Shown here piece after piece: positions 17,778 through 27,289 of a stretch of DNA of 64,000 nt (positions are counted from its first letter, which is position 1; each line of letters starts with the position of its first letter). A model generated the notes under the pieces. The model searched no databases and was not told the DNA's origin. It saw only the letters and a list, made by a program, of their open reading frames with translations. This DNA comes from an uncultured Clostridia bacterium. GTDB lineage: Bacteria > Bacillota > Clostridia > Oscillospirales > CAG-272. Position numbers and translations under genes: made by a program. The DNA is taken from assembly GCA_944391815.1 (NCBI GenBank), contig CALXUV010000020.1, positions 1-64,000 on the forward strand, in the 5' to 3' direction.

Positions 17778-18992
17778 ATGAAAAAAATAGCGGTCATTGG
17801 TGGCGGAGCGGCTGGTCTTATGGCGGCCGGTACCGCTCACGAAAACGGAGCTGAGGTTACCGTTTTTGAAAAAAACAGCAAATTCGGTCGAAAAATAGCA
17901 ATAACAGGAAAAGGACGTTGCAACCTGACTAACGATTGCAGCGTACCGGAGTTTATTGCATCTGTTGTAACCAACCCGAAATTCCTGTACAGCAGTATTT
18001 CAGCGTTTTCACCCTCCGACACAATACGATTTTTCGAAGAAAGAAAAGTCAAACTGAAAACCGAGCGCGGAGGAAGAGTTTTTCCTGAATCCGACAGAGC
18101 TTACGACATTGTGGACGCTCTCGGAGCTTATGCTTCGAGATGTCATGTGGTGCGTCAGGGGGTTACTTCTGTCGATAAAAATGAGTCAGGCGGTTTCACC
18201 GTCGCATGCGGAAGTGAAAAATATCTTTTCGACTCTGTTATTATCTGTACCGGCGGAGCCTCTTATCCTCTCACCGGTTCTACCGGAGACGGGTATACAT
18301 TTGCTCAGTCTCTCGGACATACAGTTGTCCCGATCAGACCTTCTCTTGTACCAATCGAAACAAAAGAAGCACATAATTTGTCAGGTCTTACACTGAAAAA
18401 TGTCAATTTTTCGCTATTTTCCGACAAAAAAACTATTTTCAGCAAATCAGGCGAACTGCTTTTTACTCACTTCGGAATAAGCGGCCCTCTGGTGCTTACT
18501 GCTACCGCGTATCTGAAAGGTAATATAAAAGGCATCTCAGCTGAAATTGATATGAAACCGGCTCTCGACACAGAAACTCTTCTTGCAAGAGTGCGCTCGG
18601 ATTTTGAAAAATACAAAAACCGCAATTTAAACAACGCTCTATCCGATTTGCTTCCGATGAGAATGATCCCGGAAATAATCTCGGCATCAGGAATTTCCGA
18701 GTTCAGAAAAATAAATACTCTTACTGCACAGGAAATCTTAAGTATAGTAAAGGCGCTTAAACATTTTCCGGTTACACCGACCGCGCTGCGTCCGATAGAC
18801 GAGGCGATTGTCACCGGAGGCGGTGTTTCCGTCAAAGAAATCAACCCGAAAACCATGGAATCCAAGCTGATAAAAGGGCTTTATTTTGCCGGGGAGGTCA
18901 TCGACGTTGACGCTTTGACAGGCGGATTCAATTTGCAGATAGCTTTTTCAACGGGAAGGAGCGCCGGACTTGCGGCAAGCCAGCCGGAATAA
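17778..18992 (+). CDS. FAD-dependent oxidoreductase of the HI0933/BaiN family
   Basis: 404 residues from the ATG at 17778 (TCAGG eight bases before); upstream in-frame codons are Lys/Asn-rich and not homologous. The FAD site is VIGGGAAGLMAAGTAHENG near 6-24, followed by FGRKIAITGKGRCNLTND, typical of the family, and a C-terminal GLYFAGEVIDVDALTGGFN, which contacts FAD again. The physiological substrate is unknown for most members; a bile-acid relative is BaiN. It heads the run cmk-plsC-ispH/rpsA, as in many clostridia. Confidence 0.92.
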   Translation: MKKIAVIGGGAAGLMAAGTAHENGAEVTVFEKNSKFGRKIAITGKGRCNLTNDCSVPEFIASVVTNPKFLYSSISAFSPSDTIRFFEERKVKLKTERGGRVFPESDRAYDIVDALGAYASRCHVVRQGVTSVDKNESGGFTVACGSEKYLFDSVIICTGGASYPLTGSTGDGYTFAQSLGHTVVPIRPSLVPIETKEAHNLSGLTLKNVNFSLFSDKKTIFSKSGELLFTHFGISGPLVLTATAYLKGNIKGISAEIDMKPALDTETLLARVRSDFEKYKNRNLNNALSDLLPMRMIPEIISASGISEFRKINTLTAQEILSIVKALKHFPVTPTALRPIDEAIVTGGGVSVKEINPKTMESKLIKGLYFAGEVIDVDALTGGFNLQIAFSTGRSAGLAASQPE

Positions 18993-19146
18993 TTTTTCCC
19001 GGTTCACGATTTACGGAATATTATTTTTGAAAACTGCGTTTCAGAGAAAAATTCAGGTTACATATTCTTACTGTTATTACATTAAAGTTTTCAGCTTGGT
19101 TTTTCCTGAACGATTTCACATTTTTAAAAAATTTCGAGGAGTAGTT

Positions 19147-19821
19147 ATGATAAAAATCGCTATTGACGGACCTTCCGGTTCAGGTAAGAGCACACTTGCC
19201 AAGTCCCTTTCAGCCAAACTCGGCTTCACGTATGTCGACACCGGAGCTCTTTACAGATCGATTGCACTTTACATGCTTGAAAACAAAATTGATCTGACTG
19301 ACGCAGGCAAAATATCCGCCGCTCTTGCAGATATTTCTATTTCTCTCGATTATGCAGCAGACGGCACTCAACACGTATATGTCAACGGCACTGATGTAAC
19401 TGCCAAGATCCGCTCCTCCGAAGTTTCAATGGCGGCGTCCAGAGTTTCGGCTTTTCCGGTTGTGCGTGATTTTTTACTTGACACCCAGAGAAATATCGCC
19501 AAAAAATCCAATGTTATAATGGACGGCAGAGATATAGGCACGGTAATTTTCCCCGATGCTGACGTAAAGATATTTCTCACCGCCGGAAACAACTCCCGTG
19601 CTGAAAGAAGATATGCGGAACTTATCGCAAAAGGCGAAAACGTGACTTTTGAAAAAGTGTTGACTGACATAACCAAAAGGGATCATGATGATTCTTCAAG
19701 AGCTGTTGCACCGGCCGTCGCCGCACCTGACGCAATTCTCATAGACAATTCGGATTTTACTCCGGAAATGACCTTTGCTAAAGCATTGGAAATCATCGAA
19801 AGTAAAATTCGGTTGAAATAA
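19147..19821 (+). CDS. cmk: Cytidylate kinase
   Basis: 224 residues from the ATG at 19147 behind GAGGAG. The P-loop is DGPSGSGKST at 6-15. VDTGALYRSIALYM forms the CMP-binding part, VIMDGRDIGTVIFPDADVKIF the central motif, and SRAERRYAE the lid; KRDHDDSSRAVAP is the conserved C-terminal CMP contact. It phosphorylates CMP and dCMP to diphosphates in the cytoplasm. It lies upstream of plsC, as in other Firmicutes. Confidence 0.96.
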   Translation: MIKIAIDGPSGSGKSTLAKSLSAKLGFTYVDTGALYRSIALYMLENKIDLTDAGKISAALADISISLDYAADGTQHVYVNGTDVTAKIRSSEVSMAASRVSAFPVVRDFLLDTQRNIAKKSNVIMDGRDIGTVIFPDADVKIFLTAGNNSRAERRYAELIAKGENVTFEKVLTDITKRDHDDSSRAVAPAVAAPDAILIDNSDFTPEMTFAKALEIIESKIRLK

Positions 19822-19972
19822 AAAATACGGTCTGTATATGGCATATCCCGCAAGAAACTCAGCCGGATGTGACTTAGTTTACTCTAATCGCAAATAATCC
19901 GATCGTGCTACCCACATCCGATAAATTAGTTTGCAAATACAGATAATCCCATTATCCATGAAAGGTTTTCAT

Positions 19973-20626
19973 ATGTCAAAATTTTCCTTGTTTGTAAAAA
20001 AGTTTTTAGGCGGTTTTGTAAAGAAGTTATACAGGATCCGCATTATCGGCGCTGAAAACGAACCCGAAAACGGTCCTTTTATAGTCTGTTCAAACCATAT
20101 TTCAAACCACGACGTTGTTGTTCTGTTCGTTTCGATGAAATCCAGAATGCGTTTTTTAGCAAAAGCAGAGCTTTTCAAAATCCCTGTTTTAAACTGGATT
20201 GTAAAAGCATTCGGAGCTTACCCGATAAAGAGAGGCGGAGCTGACGTATCGGCTCTCAAAAACACTATTTCCATGCTCAAAGAAGGACAGGTTGTTTGTT
20301 ATTTCCCTCAAGGTCACAGATTCCCCGGAGTAGATCCCTCCGAAACGCCTGTACAGCACGGCGTGGGACTTGTCGCAAGAAAATCAGAAGTTCCTGTCCT
20401 CCCGGTTCTTATTTCCACCAAAAACAACAAAGTGCGTATGTTCAGGAAAACAACGGTTACCATAGGAAAGCCGATTTATTTTTCAGAATTCGGTGAAATG
20501 GAAAACAACAAAAACGATTACGTTAAAATTTCAGGAGAAATTTTTGAAAGAATCTGCTCTCTGCAATCTTCTTTCCAACCACGTTTGACGAAACCCGCAA
20601 CCGAAGAAAACAAAAAAGAGGACTGA
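19973..20626 (+). CDS. plsC: 1-acyl-sn-glycerol-3-phosphate acyltransferase
   Basis: 217 residues from the ATG at 19973, placed after GAAAGG. The HX4D catalytic motif is in SNHISNHDVV, followed by FLAKAEL, GAYPIKRGGADV (block II) and YFPQGHRFPG (block III, which usually reads FPEGTR). It acylates lysophosphatidate to phosphatidate at the membrane. The FPQGHR variant is common among clostridial PlsC. A gap of about 970 bases separates it from ispH-rpsA, where neighbours are usually tight. Confidence 0.93.
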   Translation: MSKFSLFVKKFLGGFVKKLYRIRIIGAENEPENGPFIVCSNHISNHDVVVLFVSMKSRMRFLAKAELFKIPVLNWIVKAFGAYPIKRGGADVSALKNTISMLKEGQVVCYFPQGHRFPGVDPSETPVQHGVGLVARKSEVPVLPVLISTKNNKVRMFRKTTVTIGKPIYFSEFGEMENNKNDYVKISGEIFERICSLQSSFQPRLTKPATEENKKED

Positions 20627-21595
20627 TACTTACGACTTTTTATGCCGTTTACCGTTTGCGTTACTTGTGTAAACTTAAAATTCGATTTTTTCTAAAAAAT
20701 TTCATGTCTGAAACTCCCGAAATGCTGTACGCTGTTTTACAATTTCCAAGACGCAGGGAAAACAATAAGTTACAGATAACAGCAAACAGTCCTTAAACGA
20801 AGTTTACGTCAAAAATATAAGCTGCAAACAAAAATGAGCCGCACTCACGCTATGAATTTTCGAAAACAAAGTATAATTGTCGGAATTTTTAAAAAACTGT
20901 ACATCAGAAGACAAATTTAAACTGTGTTACCGAATGACAAAAACAAATTTCAAATCAGTATTTAACGGCAAAAAATGAAATCTTACAGTGTCTTTCTTTG
21001 GCAGAATCTGATGCCGTACATTATCATTCTGTTGCAGGAGTATGTAACAAATCATATCGTTCTGTTGCAGTAGTATGTAACAAATCATATCGTTCTGTTG
21101 CAGAAGCCTGTAACAAACCATATCGTTCAGTCTGAAAATCACTGCGCCGAAGCGAGTTGTAGTTTTACGGAAATTGATCGTATAGACTTACATAAAAGCT
21201 AACTTAAAATCCATTAAATCAGGCAATTTTCAGAGTTTTAAAAGTTACCGTTCAGAACAACAAGTATCGAGTAGTTTTTCAGGCAATAGCCATAATTTTC
21301 TTAGTGCGGCATTTCAGACAAAATAATATCAAAAAATGTCCGCCCAACTGCTGAAAATGTATTTATTCTCTTGCCTACAGACTGCTCTTACAAGAAGCAA
21401 ATTCAATCGCCGTATTATCAGATAAATGGCATAATATTGCAGTAAAATAAAAACTTTCGTTCAGTTAAGATATTGATTCCTCCGAAATGCATAAAACTAT
21501 TCTGTAAAATCACAGGTAAACGCACCCCGTACCGCTGAAATACAAAGAAAATGCAGAGCGTGTCGCTTAATTATACCGATGAAAAGGACAAAAAT
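20627..21595. other. AT-rich intergenic region with a 33-bp tandem repeat
   Basis: 969 bases lacking a supported gene. The main content is the tandem repeat at 20989-21134. A TTGATT near 21472 upstream of the ispH-rpsA start has no convincing -10 partner. The rest shows no structure I can support. Confidence 0.5.
20989..21134. repeat. 33-bp tandem repeat, three near-identical units plus diverged flanks
   Basis: Units at 21022-21054, 21055-21087 and 21088-21120 differ at few positions; 20989-21021 is an older diverged copy and 21121-21134 a partial one. Each unit holds GTTGCAG followed by TGTAAC, a short imperfect inverted repeat. Since 33 is divisible by three, a minus-strand frame stays open with an 11-residue period (NDMICYILLQQ), but no ribosome site or family supports it as a gene. 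Confidence 0.75.
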
Positions 21596-23593
21596 ATGAA
21601 AATAACAGTTGCCAAAGGTTCCGGTTTCTGCTTTGGAGTCAGAAGAGCATTCAGAATACTTGAAGACGAAATCCGGAAAAGCGGAAAAACATATAAAATC
21701 GTCACTCTCGGAAAGTTTGTACACAACCCGCAAATCGTCAAAGACCTTGAAGACCGGGGAGTTTCCTACGTCTCCGAAAGCCAGCTTCTTGCGGAGGCGG
21801 CTTCCGCAAGCGAAAATTCGCCGCTTACGGTAGTTTTACGTACTCACGGAGTAACAAAAGAGATAAAGGAAAAACTTGACCGCATGTCGGCTGAAAATCC
21901 TTACCTGCATGTTTCAGACTGTACCTGCCCATGTGTCTCGAAAATACACTCAATCGTCACCGAAGAAAGCCGGATTTCACCGGACGATACTCTTATCGTA
22001 ATCATAGGTGACGAAAAACATCCGGAAGTCGTCGCCATAAAAAGTTACTGTTCTGCCGAATGCCGTGTTTATCCGGATCTGATGCATCTGAGAGAGCTTA
22101 AAACCGACAAAAAAAGAATTGTATGCGTTGCACAAACCACCCAAAAACTAACAGAGTGTAAATTATGTCAAAATTATTTGTTAAATAACTTTACAAACGT
22201 TAAAATATATGATACAATTTGCAAAGTTACGGAAGAACGTCAGACCGAAGTAGAAAAGCTTGCCGGTGAATCGGACACAATGATTATCATCGGCGGCAGG
22301 GAGAGCTCAAACACCAACAAGCTATTTGAAATTTCCAGTAGGATTCAGCCGAATACCTTCTTTGTTGAGCATATCAGTGAAATTCCTTTGGACGGCATAC
22401 ATCCGGACGCTAAATTGGGAATATCTGCGGGAGCATCCACTCCTGACAGCTTAATTGAGGAGGCTATAAAAGCTATGGAAAACATCGAAAACAAAGAAGA
22501 TTTCGCAAAACTTCTTGCCGAAACCGAGATGAATTATCTCAAAACCGGTTCCGTTGTCAAAGGAACAATCGTATCCGTTGACGATCGGGAAGTTGTTGTC
22601 GACCTTAAATCAAACCTGACCGGTTTCATTCCGGTTGATGAATTTGCAGATGACGATGACGCAGTAAAAGTCGGTGACGAAATAAGCGTTGTCGTGGTGA
22701 AAAAGGACGACGAAAAAGGTACTGTTCAGCTTTCAAAGAGAAAAGCCGACAGCATTGCAAGCAAGTCAAAAGTTGAGGAAGCATATAAGAACGGAGAAGT
22801 GCTCGAAGGAAAGATCGTTGACGTTATTAAGAAAGATGACAGCGTAAAAGGTCTTATCGTAAGCGCTCTTCACACAAGATTTTTTGTGCCCGCTTCTCAG
22901 ACCGGACTTTCAAAAAAGGATGACATATCTACTCTTCTCGGTACGGTATGCAAATTCAAAATAACCGAGACAGGAGCCGGCGGTAAACATCCCGTTGCTT
23001 CGATCGCCGTTGTTGAGAACGAAAAGAAACAGGCTGAAATAGATGAATTCTGGGCTTCGCTCACAGAGGGTAAGGTATTTGAGGGTACGGTCAAGTCAAT
23101 GACTGACTACGGAGTGTTTGTAAATATCGGTCCTCTTGACGGAATGGTTCACAAATCCGAACTTTCCTGGAAACGTTTCCGTGTTCCCTCGGATATAGTT
23201 TCCGTCGGAGACAAGCTCACGGTTTACATCAAGGATCTTAATCCTGAAAAGAGAAGAATTTCTCTCGGCTGCAAAACCGAGGAAAACAACCCGTGGAACA
23301 TTTTTGTTTCAACCCACAACGTCGGTGATGTTGTAAACGTAAAGATAGCCAATATAATGACTTACGGTGCTTTTGCCGAAATCATCCCGGGTGTGGACGG
23401 ACTTATTCATATATCTCAGATCGCCAACAAGCGTCTCGGAAACCCTGCGGAAGTACTCCACACAGGTGATCAGGTTGATGCCAAGATCATCGATATCGAT
23501 ACTGACAAGAAAAAAGTTTCCCTCTCCATACGCGCTCTCCTTGAAGCAGATGTGGATACCGAGGATGCTGTGTCTGACGAAAGCGCTGAGTAA
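21596..23593 (+). CDS. ispH: IspH-ribosomal protein S1 fusion (HMBPP reductase plus four S1 domains)
   Basis: 665 residues from the ATG at 21596 (AAGGA seven bases before). Residues 1-295 are IspH, the last MEP-pathway enzyme, which makes IPP and DMAPP on a 4Fe-4S cluster: C12 in GFCFGVRRA, H43, H84 in RTHGV, the cysteines at 109-113 and C209 in DTIC. Residues ~315-660 hold four S1 domains; the second is divergent. This fusion is typical of clostridia. The S1 part may bind mRNA or the ribosome, but whether it replaces RpsA is unproven. It closes the cmk-plsC run. Confidence 0.95.
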   Translation: MKITVAKGSGFCFGVRRAFRILEDEIRKSGKTYKIVTLGKFVHNPQIVKDLEDRGVSYVSESQLLAEAASASENSPLTVVLRTHGVTKEIKEKLDRMSAENPYLHVSDCTCPCVSKIHSIVTEESRISPDDTLIVIIGDEKHPEVVAIKSYCSAECRVYPDLMHLRELKTDKKRIVCVAQTTQKLTECKLCQNYLLNNFTNVKIYDTICKVTEERQTEVEKLAGESDTMIIIGGRESSNTNKLFEISSRIQPNTFFVEHISEIPLDGIHPDAKLGISAGASTPDSLIEEAIKAMENIENKEDFAKLLAETEMNYLKTGSVVKGTIVSVDDREVVVDLKSNLTGFIPVDEFADDDDAVKVGDEISVVVVKKDDEKGTVQLSKRKADSIASKSKVEEAYKNGEVLEGKIVDVIKKDDSVKGLIVSALHTRFFVPASQTGLSKKDDISTLLGTVCKFKITETGAGGKHPVASIAVVENEKKQAEIDEFWASLTEGKVFEGTVKSMTDYGVFVNIGPLDGMVHKSELSWKRFRVPSDIVSVGDKLTVYIKDLNPEKRRISLGCKTEENNPWNIFVSTHNVGDVVNVKIANIMTYGAFAEIIPGVDGLIHISQIANKRLGNPAEVLHTGDQVDAKIIDIDTDKKKVSLSIRALLEADVDTEDAVSDESAE

Positions 23594-24057
23594 GAGTTTA
23601 TTCACTTTAATTTATGTGATAAGCAAAATCTTACGGCAAAAATTCGGTTTTATTGCTTTAAACCGAAGAAGTCAAGCAAAGCCGTTTGTGGCGTAAGAGC
23701 ACTTCTTATACCAAAATCAGTATACTTCTGAAACGCATTTACGTTAATGATTTGCGTTTCGGCATAATAAAAAACAAGGTCATTTTGATATGCACCACAG
23801 AAGTTGGACATTTTAAAGGTGCATATGATTACTGATGATCTTGTTTTTTATTTTATGAAATTGAAGAGGATTATTTGAGACCATTATTAACAACGTCAGC
23901 AATTCCCAATACCAATTCATAAAAGCTCCGCTTTGCCGAGGTTTTTTTCTGACCTGAAATTCTCCGTCAACAATTTCTCGGAATTTTGTTGTTGCCGCTC
24001 TAATGCTATTACACTTTACTTTTTCAAAGAATACAGTTAAGTAATCACAGTTATCAT
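23594..24057. other. Intergenic region with a long inverted repeat
   Basis: 464 bases between ispH-rpsA and a convergent lipid kinase gene. The only clear structure is the inverted repeat at 23767-23851. No gene seen. Confidence 0.5.
23767..23851. repeat. 85-bp imperfect inverted repeat, possible MITE or bidirectional terminator
   Basis: ATAAAAAACAAGGTCAT (23767-23783) pairs with ATGATCTTGTTTTTTAT (23835-23851) with one wobble, and inside it ATATGCACC pairs with GGTGCATAT. The T-rich end fits termination after ispH-rpsA. The outer arm resembles the terminator at 26648-26685. Confidence 0.6.
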
Positions 24058-24954
24058 TTACTCAACAAAAACGACCTCTTCTGCATTTTCTTTGCTATCT
24101 GCTTCTATATGATTATTATGCGTTACAGTGTATTCGGTAACTCCGGTTACAGTTTCGCCGTCTATCTGAAGCGCAGTCGGTCTGTCAAACTCCACATGTA
24201 CTTCCTTTCCGGTATACATTTGTGCAATATCCTTTCTTTCGGCATGACCTCCCTTGAATATCAGCGGAAACGCCAGCAATAATTTTAACCGGCTTTTTGA
24301 ACTCACTACAACTGTTGTCAATGTCCCCTCTTTGTTCAGTCTGGCCTGCCTCGGAGCAATCATCATGCCGCCTCCATAATATCTGCCGTTCATCGTCGGA
24401 GCAAGCCAGACATTCTCATAAACCTTTTCTTTACCATCCACACAGACTCTTGCCGTCACCGGTTTGAAATCATACAAAAGACCTTTCAGAGCTATGGCGG
24501 TGTAATTTATCGGCTTTGATGATTTTGCTTTGATTCTATCGGCAATTTCACAGCAGTAACCGTCTATACCGTACCCTATTCCGTTAATAAATCTGTGCTC
24601 TCTGCCTTTGACCTTAACCAAAGGCAGATTTTCAATATATCGGTTAAGAAGAACAGGCAGCGAATGTACTTCTTTTTCAATATCTTTCATAAAGTCATTT
24701 CCGCACCCTGTCGGATAATAATAAATATTTTTCTGCGGCAGTTGCCCACCGAGAAAATTCACAAAACGGTTGAGTGTCCCATCGCCTCCGGCAATTACAA
24801 TTTCATTTTTGTCGGCAATTATATCCGTAAGCTGCTGATCAGGCAGTTCAGTTAAGTTTTTAAAAATATATTCTTCGTCGTTTATTCTGGCTTTTTCGGC
24901 ATTCTTTTTTCCGCTTCCGTTATCTGCCAGAGAATTGAAAAGGAAATATTTCAT
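24058..24954 (-). CDS. Diacylglycerol/lipid kinase family protein (DagK-like)
   Basis: 298 residues. The catalytic-domain marks are IVIAGGDGTLNRFVN (GGDGT nucleotide loop, about 51-65), YYPTGCGNDFMKDI (about 79-92), and the C-terminal beta-sandwich containing VWLAPTMNGRYYGGGMMIAPR. It phosphorylates a lipid alcohol such as diacylglycerol at the inner membrane face. The gene stands alone, divergent from dpaA. Upstream bases before the ATG are a weak GAGAGA site. Confidence 0.88.
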   Translation of the reverse strand: MKYFLFNSLADNGSGKKNAEKARINDEEYIFKNLTELPDQQLTDIIADKNEIVIAGGDGTLNRFVNFLGGQLPQKNIYYYPTGCGNDFMKDIEKEVHSLPVLLNRYIENLPLVKVKGREHRFINGIGYGIDGYCCEIADRIKAKSSKPINYTAIALKGLLYDFKPVTARVCVDGKEKVYENVWLAPTMNGRYYGGGMMIAPRQARLNKEGTLTTVVVSSKSRLKLLLAFPLIFKGGHAERKDIAQMYTGKEVHVEFDRPTALQIDGETVTGVTEYTVTHNNHIEADSKENAEEVVFVE

Positions 24955-25009
24955 ATCTATCTCTCAATCGAATGTCCGGATTTTTATTAATTCCGTTTTT
25001 TTACCTTAT

Positions 25010-25038
25010 ATTATATATATTTATTCAACATTTGTCAA
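25010..25038 (-). promoter_or_regulatory. Sigma-A promoter of the lipid kinase gene
   Basis: On the minus strand TTGACA (25033-25038), 17 bases, TATAAT (25010-25015): a consensus promoter. Confidence 0.75.
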
Positions 25039-25079
25039 TAATATCATTAATTTACACTTATTTACCTTTTACCTTTTTA

Positions 25080-25106
25080 ACCAATATGCGGACTTTACAT
25101 AAAATA
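25080..25106 (+). promoter_or_regulatory. Candidate sigma-K promoter of the dipicolinate synthase operon
   Basis: AC at 25080-25081, a 16-base spacer and CATAAAATA (25098-25106) match the Bacillus sigma-K pattern (AC, then CATAnnnTA). In B. subtilis the spoVF operon is read by sigma-K. The match is short, so chance is not excluded. Confidence 0.45.
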
Positions 25107-25166
25107 ACAGCAGACACTGCTATTTTTGCTAAGCAAACCATTTTGTAACAAGGTTGGTTTTTCAGA

Positions 25167-26018
25167 ATGTACGATAAAAAAATTGCTGTTATCGGCGGAG
25201 ACAAAAGACAAAAATATTTAACGGATAAATTTACGGAAATGGGTTACAAAGCCGTTATTTTCGGAGCAAAGGACGCAGAGAACACCGCCGCAGATTTAAA
25301 CGATGCTCTGACGGAAGCCTATGCCGCTGTACTCCCCTTCCCGGTTTCACCCGACGGAGTATTTCTGAACGCTTACTGTGAAGACTGTAACATACGTCTT
25401 TCTTTTTTGTTTTCGGAAATCAAACGCTGTAAAATTCAAAATGTTTTCGGCGGTTTAATTACCTCACCGATTAAAACCGAGGCGGAAAAATACGGTATAG
25501 AAATTTACGACTACGGTGAAAACGAGGAAGTAAAAATAAAGAATGCGTTATGTACTGCCGAAGGAGCTGTTGAAATTGCGCTTCGTGAGCTTCCTTTTAC
25601 TCTTTCCGGGTGCAATTGCTGCATACTCGGATACGGTCGGATAGGAAGAATATTGGCAATAAGACTGCGTGATTTCGGTTGCAAAGTAACTGTTCTGGTA
25701 AGACGTCCGGAAAGCGCCGCCGCAGTTCAGTGCGACTCAATTGACTTCAGTTTTAACTTAGCCTCGGCGACGAACGGAGCGGATATTGTTTTCAACACTG
25801 TGCCGACCGTACTTCTGAAAGGGGACATTCTATCAAAAATCCGGAAAAAGTGTCTGATAATCGATCTTGCCTCAGCTCCCGGAGGGGTAGATTTCGCACA
25901 GGCGGAAACGCTCGGTCTGAAGGTTATATGGGCACGTTCACTGCCGGGAAAAACTGCTCCCCAAACCGCCGCAGAAATAATCGCCGACGCTGTGTCCGCC
26001 AGACTTGACAAACAGTAA
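25167..26018 (+). CDS. dpaA: Dipicolinate synthase subunit A
   Basis: 283 residues. N-terminal domain starting KKIAVIGGDKRQKYLTDKF, then a Rossmann NAD(P) domain CCILGYGRIGRILAIRL with GYGRIG at 155-160 and a C-terminal LPGKTAPQTAAEII, all as in SpoVFA. With subunit B it forms dipicolinic acid from the lysine-pathway intermediate, in the mother cell. The product loads the spore core with calcium and gives heat resistance. Subunit B begins 17 bases downstream. Confidence 0.95.
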   Translation: MYDKKIAVIGGDKRQKYLTDKFTEMGYKAVIFGAKDAENTAADLNDALTEAYAAVLPFPVSPDGVFLNAYCEDCNIRLSFLFSEIKRCKIQNVFGGLITSPIKTEAEKYGIEIYDYGENEEVKIKNALCTAEGAVEIALRELPFTLSGCNCCILGYGRIGRILAIRLRDFGCKVTVLVRRPESAAAVQCDSIDFSFNLASATNGADIVFNTVPTVLLKGDILSKIRKKCLIIDLASAPGGVDFAQAETLGLKVIWARSLPGKTAPQTAAEIIADAVSARLDKQ

Positions 26019-26035
26019 AGGAAGGGAATACAACC

Positions 26036-26596
26036 ATGAAAATCGGATATGCTCTTACCGGCTCTTTCTGCACTGTTGAACGTTCATTACAAGAGCTAAG
26101 GATGCTCGCAAAAGAAAATTCAGTCATACCGATTATAAGTGAAAATATAGCCAAAACCGACACAAGGTTCGGCAAAGCTTCTGATACCGTTGCGGCTTTG
26201 ACGGAAATATGCGGACGCGCACCGATTTGCGGCATAGTTGAAGCCGAACCGCTCGGGCCTTCCGTACCGCTCGATGCGCTTATAATATGTCCCTGTACAG
26301 GCAACACTCTTGCAAAGCTTGCCAACGGAATTACGGATTCTACCGTAACGATGGCTGCAAAAGCACATTTACGCTGTGACAGACCTCTCATTATAGCAAT
26401 ATCGACAAACGACGCTTTGTCTCAGAATCTGCACAATATCGCCACGCTTATGCAACGCAAAAGCGTATATTTCGTGCCATTCCGACAGGACAGCCCGCTT
26501 TCAAAGCCACATTCTCTTATAAGTGATTTCAGTCTGCTTCCGGCTACTCTTGAAAATGCAATGAGTTCACGACAGTTACAGCCGCTACTCGTTTAA
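26036..26596 (+). CDS. dpaB: Dipicolinate synthase subunit B
   Basis: 186 residues of the flavoprotein (HFCD) fold: MKIGYALTGSFCTVERS at the start, LIICPCTGNTLAKLANGITD in the middle, then RPLIIAISTNDALSQN, as in SpoVFB. It partners subunit A. GGAAGGGAATACAACC precedes the ATG. The operon ends at the hairpin near 26653-26679. The presence of both subunits shows that the organism probably forms endospores. Confidence 0.95.
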   Translation: MKIGYALTGSFCTVERSLQELRMLAKENSVIPIISENIAKTDTRFGKASDTVAALTEICGRAPICGIVEAEPLGPSVPLDALIICPCTGNTLAKLANGITDSTVTMAAKAHLRCDRPLIIAISTNDALSQNLHNIATLMQRKSVYFVPFRQDSPLSKPHSLISDFSLLPATLENAMSSRQLQPLLV

Positions 26597-26652
26597 TCAT
26601 TTTTCAGCTTTCTCATGGCATTAACGAATTGTAAAACTGATTGCCATAAAAA

Positions 26653-26684
26653 AACAAGGTCATTTAATCTGACCTTGTTGTTTT
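26653..26684. terminator. Terminator of the dpaAB operon
   Basis: AACAAGGTCA (26653-26662) pairs perfectly with TGACCTTGTT (26670-26679), seven-base loop, then GTTTTATT; A-rich on the other side. Confidence 0.8.
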
Positions 26685-26827
26685 ATTATAAGAAATATAA
26701 AGGTTAAATAAACGTAATATAGACTTATTAGAATGTTTTCCGGTTGAAATAAATATTTTTTGTCACAAAAAAAGGATATTAACATATAAATACAGAAGAT
26801 ACTTTCTGAGCAAAGGTAAGCTGATTT

Positions 26828-27030
26828 TTATGCTGATAATAATTGTTTAAAGGCGTTATATCCGAGTGCAAGATATGCCAGCGCAATCGGTTCACCTTCT
26901 CTTTCGGTACATACCACACTGTATCCGCCTCCGGGTATAACAAGCATTGCGGGCTTGATTTCTTTGCTGTCGCTTATATATTCGAAAAGTTTTGCCCCTG
27001 TTTTTTTAGCAAGGTTTCTCTGAAAATCAT
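26828..27030 (-). pseudogene. Truncated and frameshifted alpha/beta-hydrolase (acetyl-esterase type)
   Basis: An ATG at 27030 behind GGAGGAG opens MIFRETLLKKQ; a shift at the run of seven A's (about 27003-27009) restores a second frame. It reads KKTGAKLFEYISDS and then PAMLVIPGGGYSVVCTEREG and EPIALAYLALGYNAF. The last part is the N-terminal oxyanion-hole region of bacterial alpha/beta-hydrolase esterases. The frame then goes off family and stops at 26828, so the nucleophile Ser and catalytic Asp/His are missing. It is a remnant of about 70 codons. Confidence 0.75.
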
Positions 27031-27099
27031 TTTTTACTCCTCCTTTTTTTACATTCTACCATAACGCTCAATTTTTTTTCAATACGGTAGCCAAAAGTA

Positions 27100-27127
27100 T
27101 TGACAAACCTTTTTTTTCTGATATAAT
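27100..27127 (+). promoter_or_regulatory. Sigma-A promoter of a MATE exporter
   Basis: TTGACA (27100-27105), 16 bases, TATAAT (27122-27127). Confidence 0.75.
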
Positions 27128-27289
27128 GTTACTTACTGTCCGCTGAAAATCATATACTTTCGTTATGCCGGAGTTTCGGCGATGGCGTATTTTAAAACTG
27201 ACAGCAAAATAAACATCGGAAAACATTTTCCGGCTTTTGTTTTATTTTTACGGACACCAACACATTTTTTCCCGAAAGGTCGTGTTTGT

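Noticed and set aside
20989-21134. CRISPR array
   Set aside because: Units are contiguous with no spacers, and no cas genes are in the window.
20927-21142. A 71-codon minus-strand frame with an 11-residue period (NDMICYILLQQ)
   Set aside because: It only reads the 33-bp tandem repeat; no ribosome site, no homology recognised.
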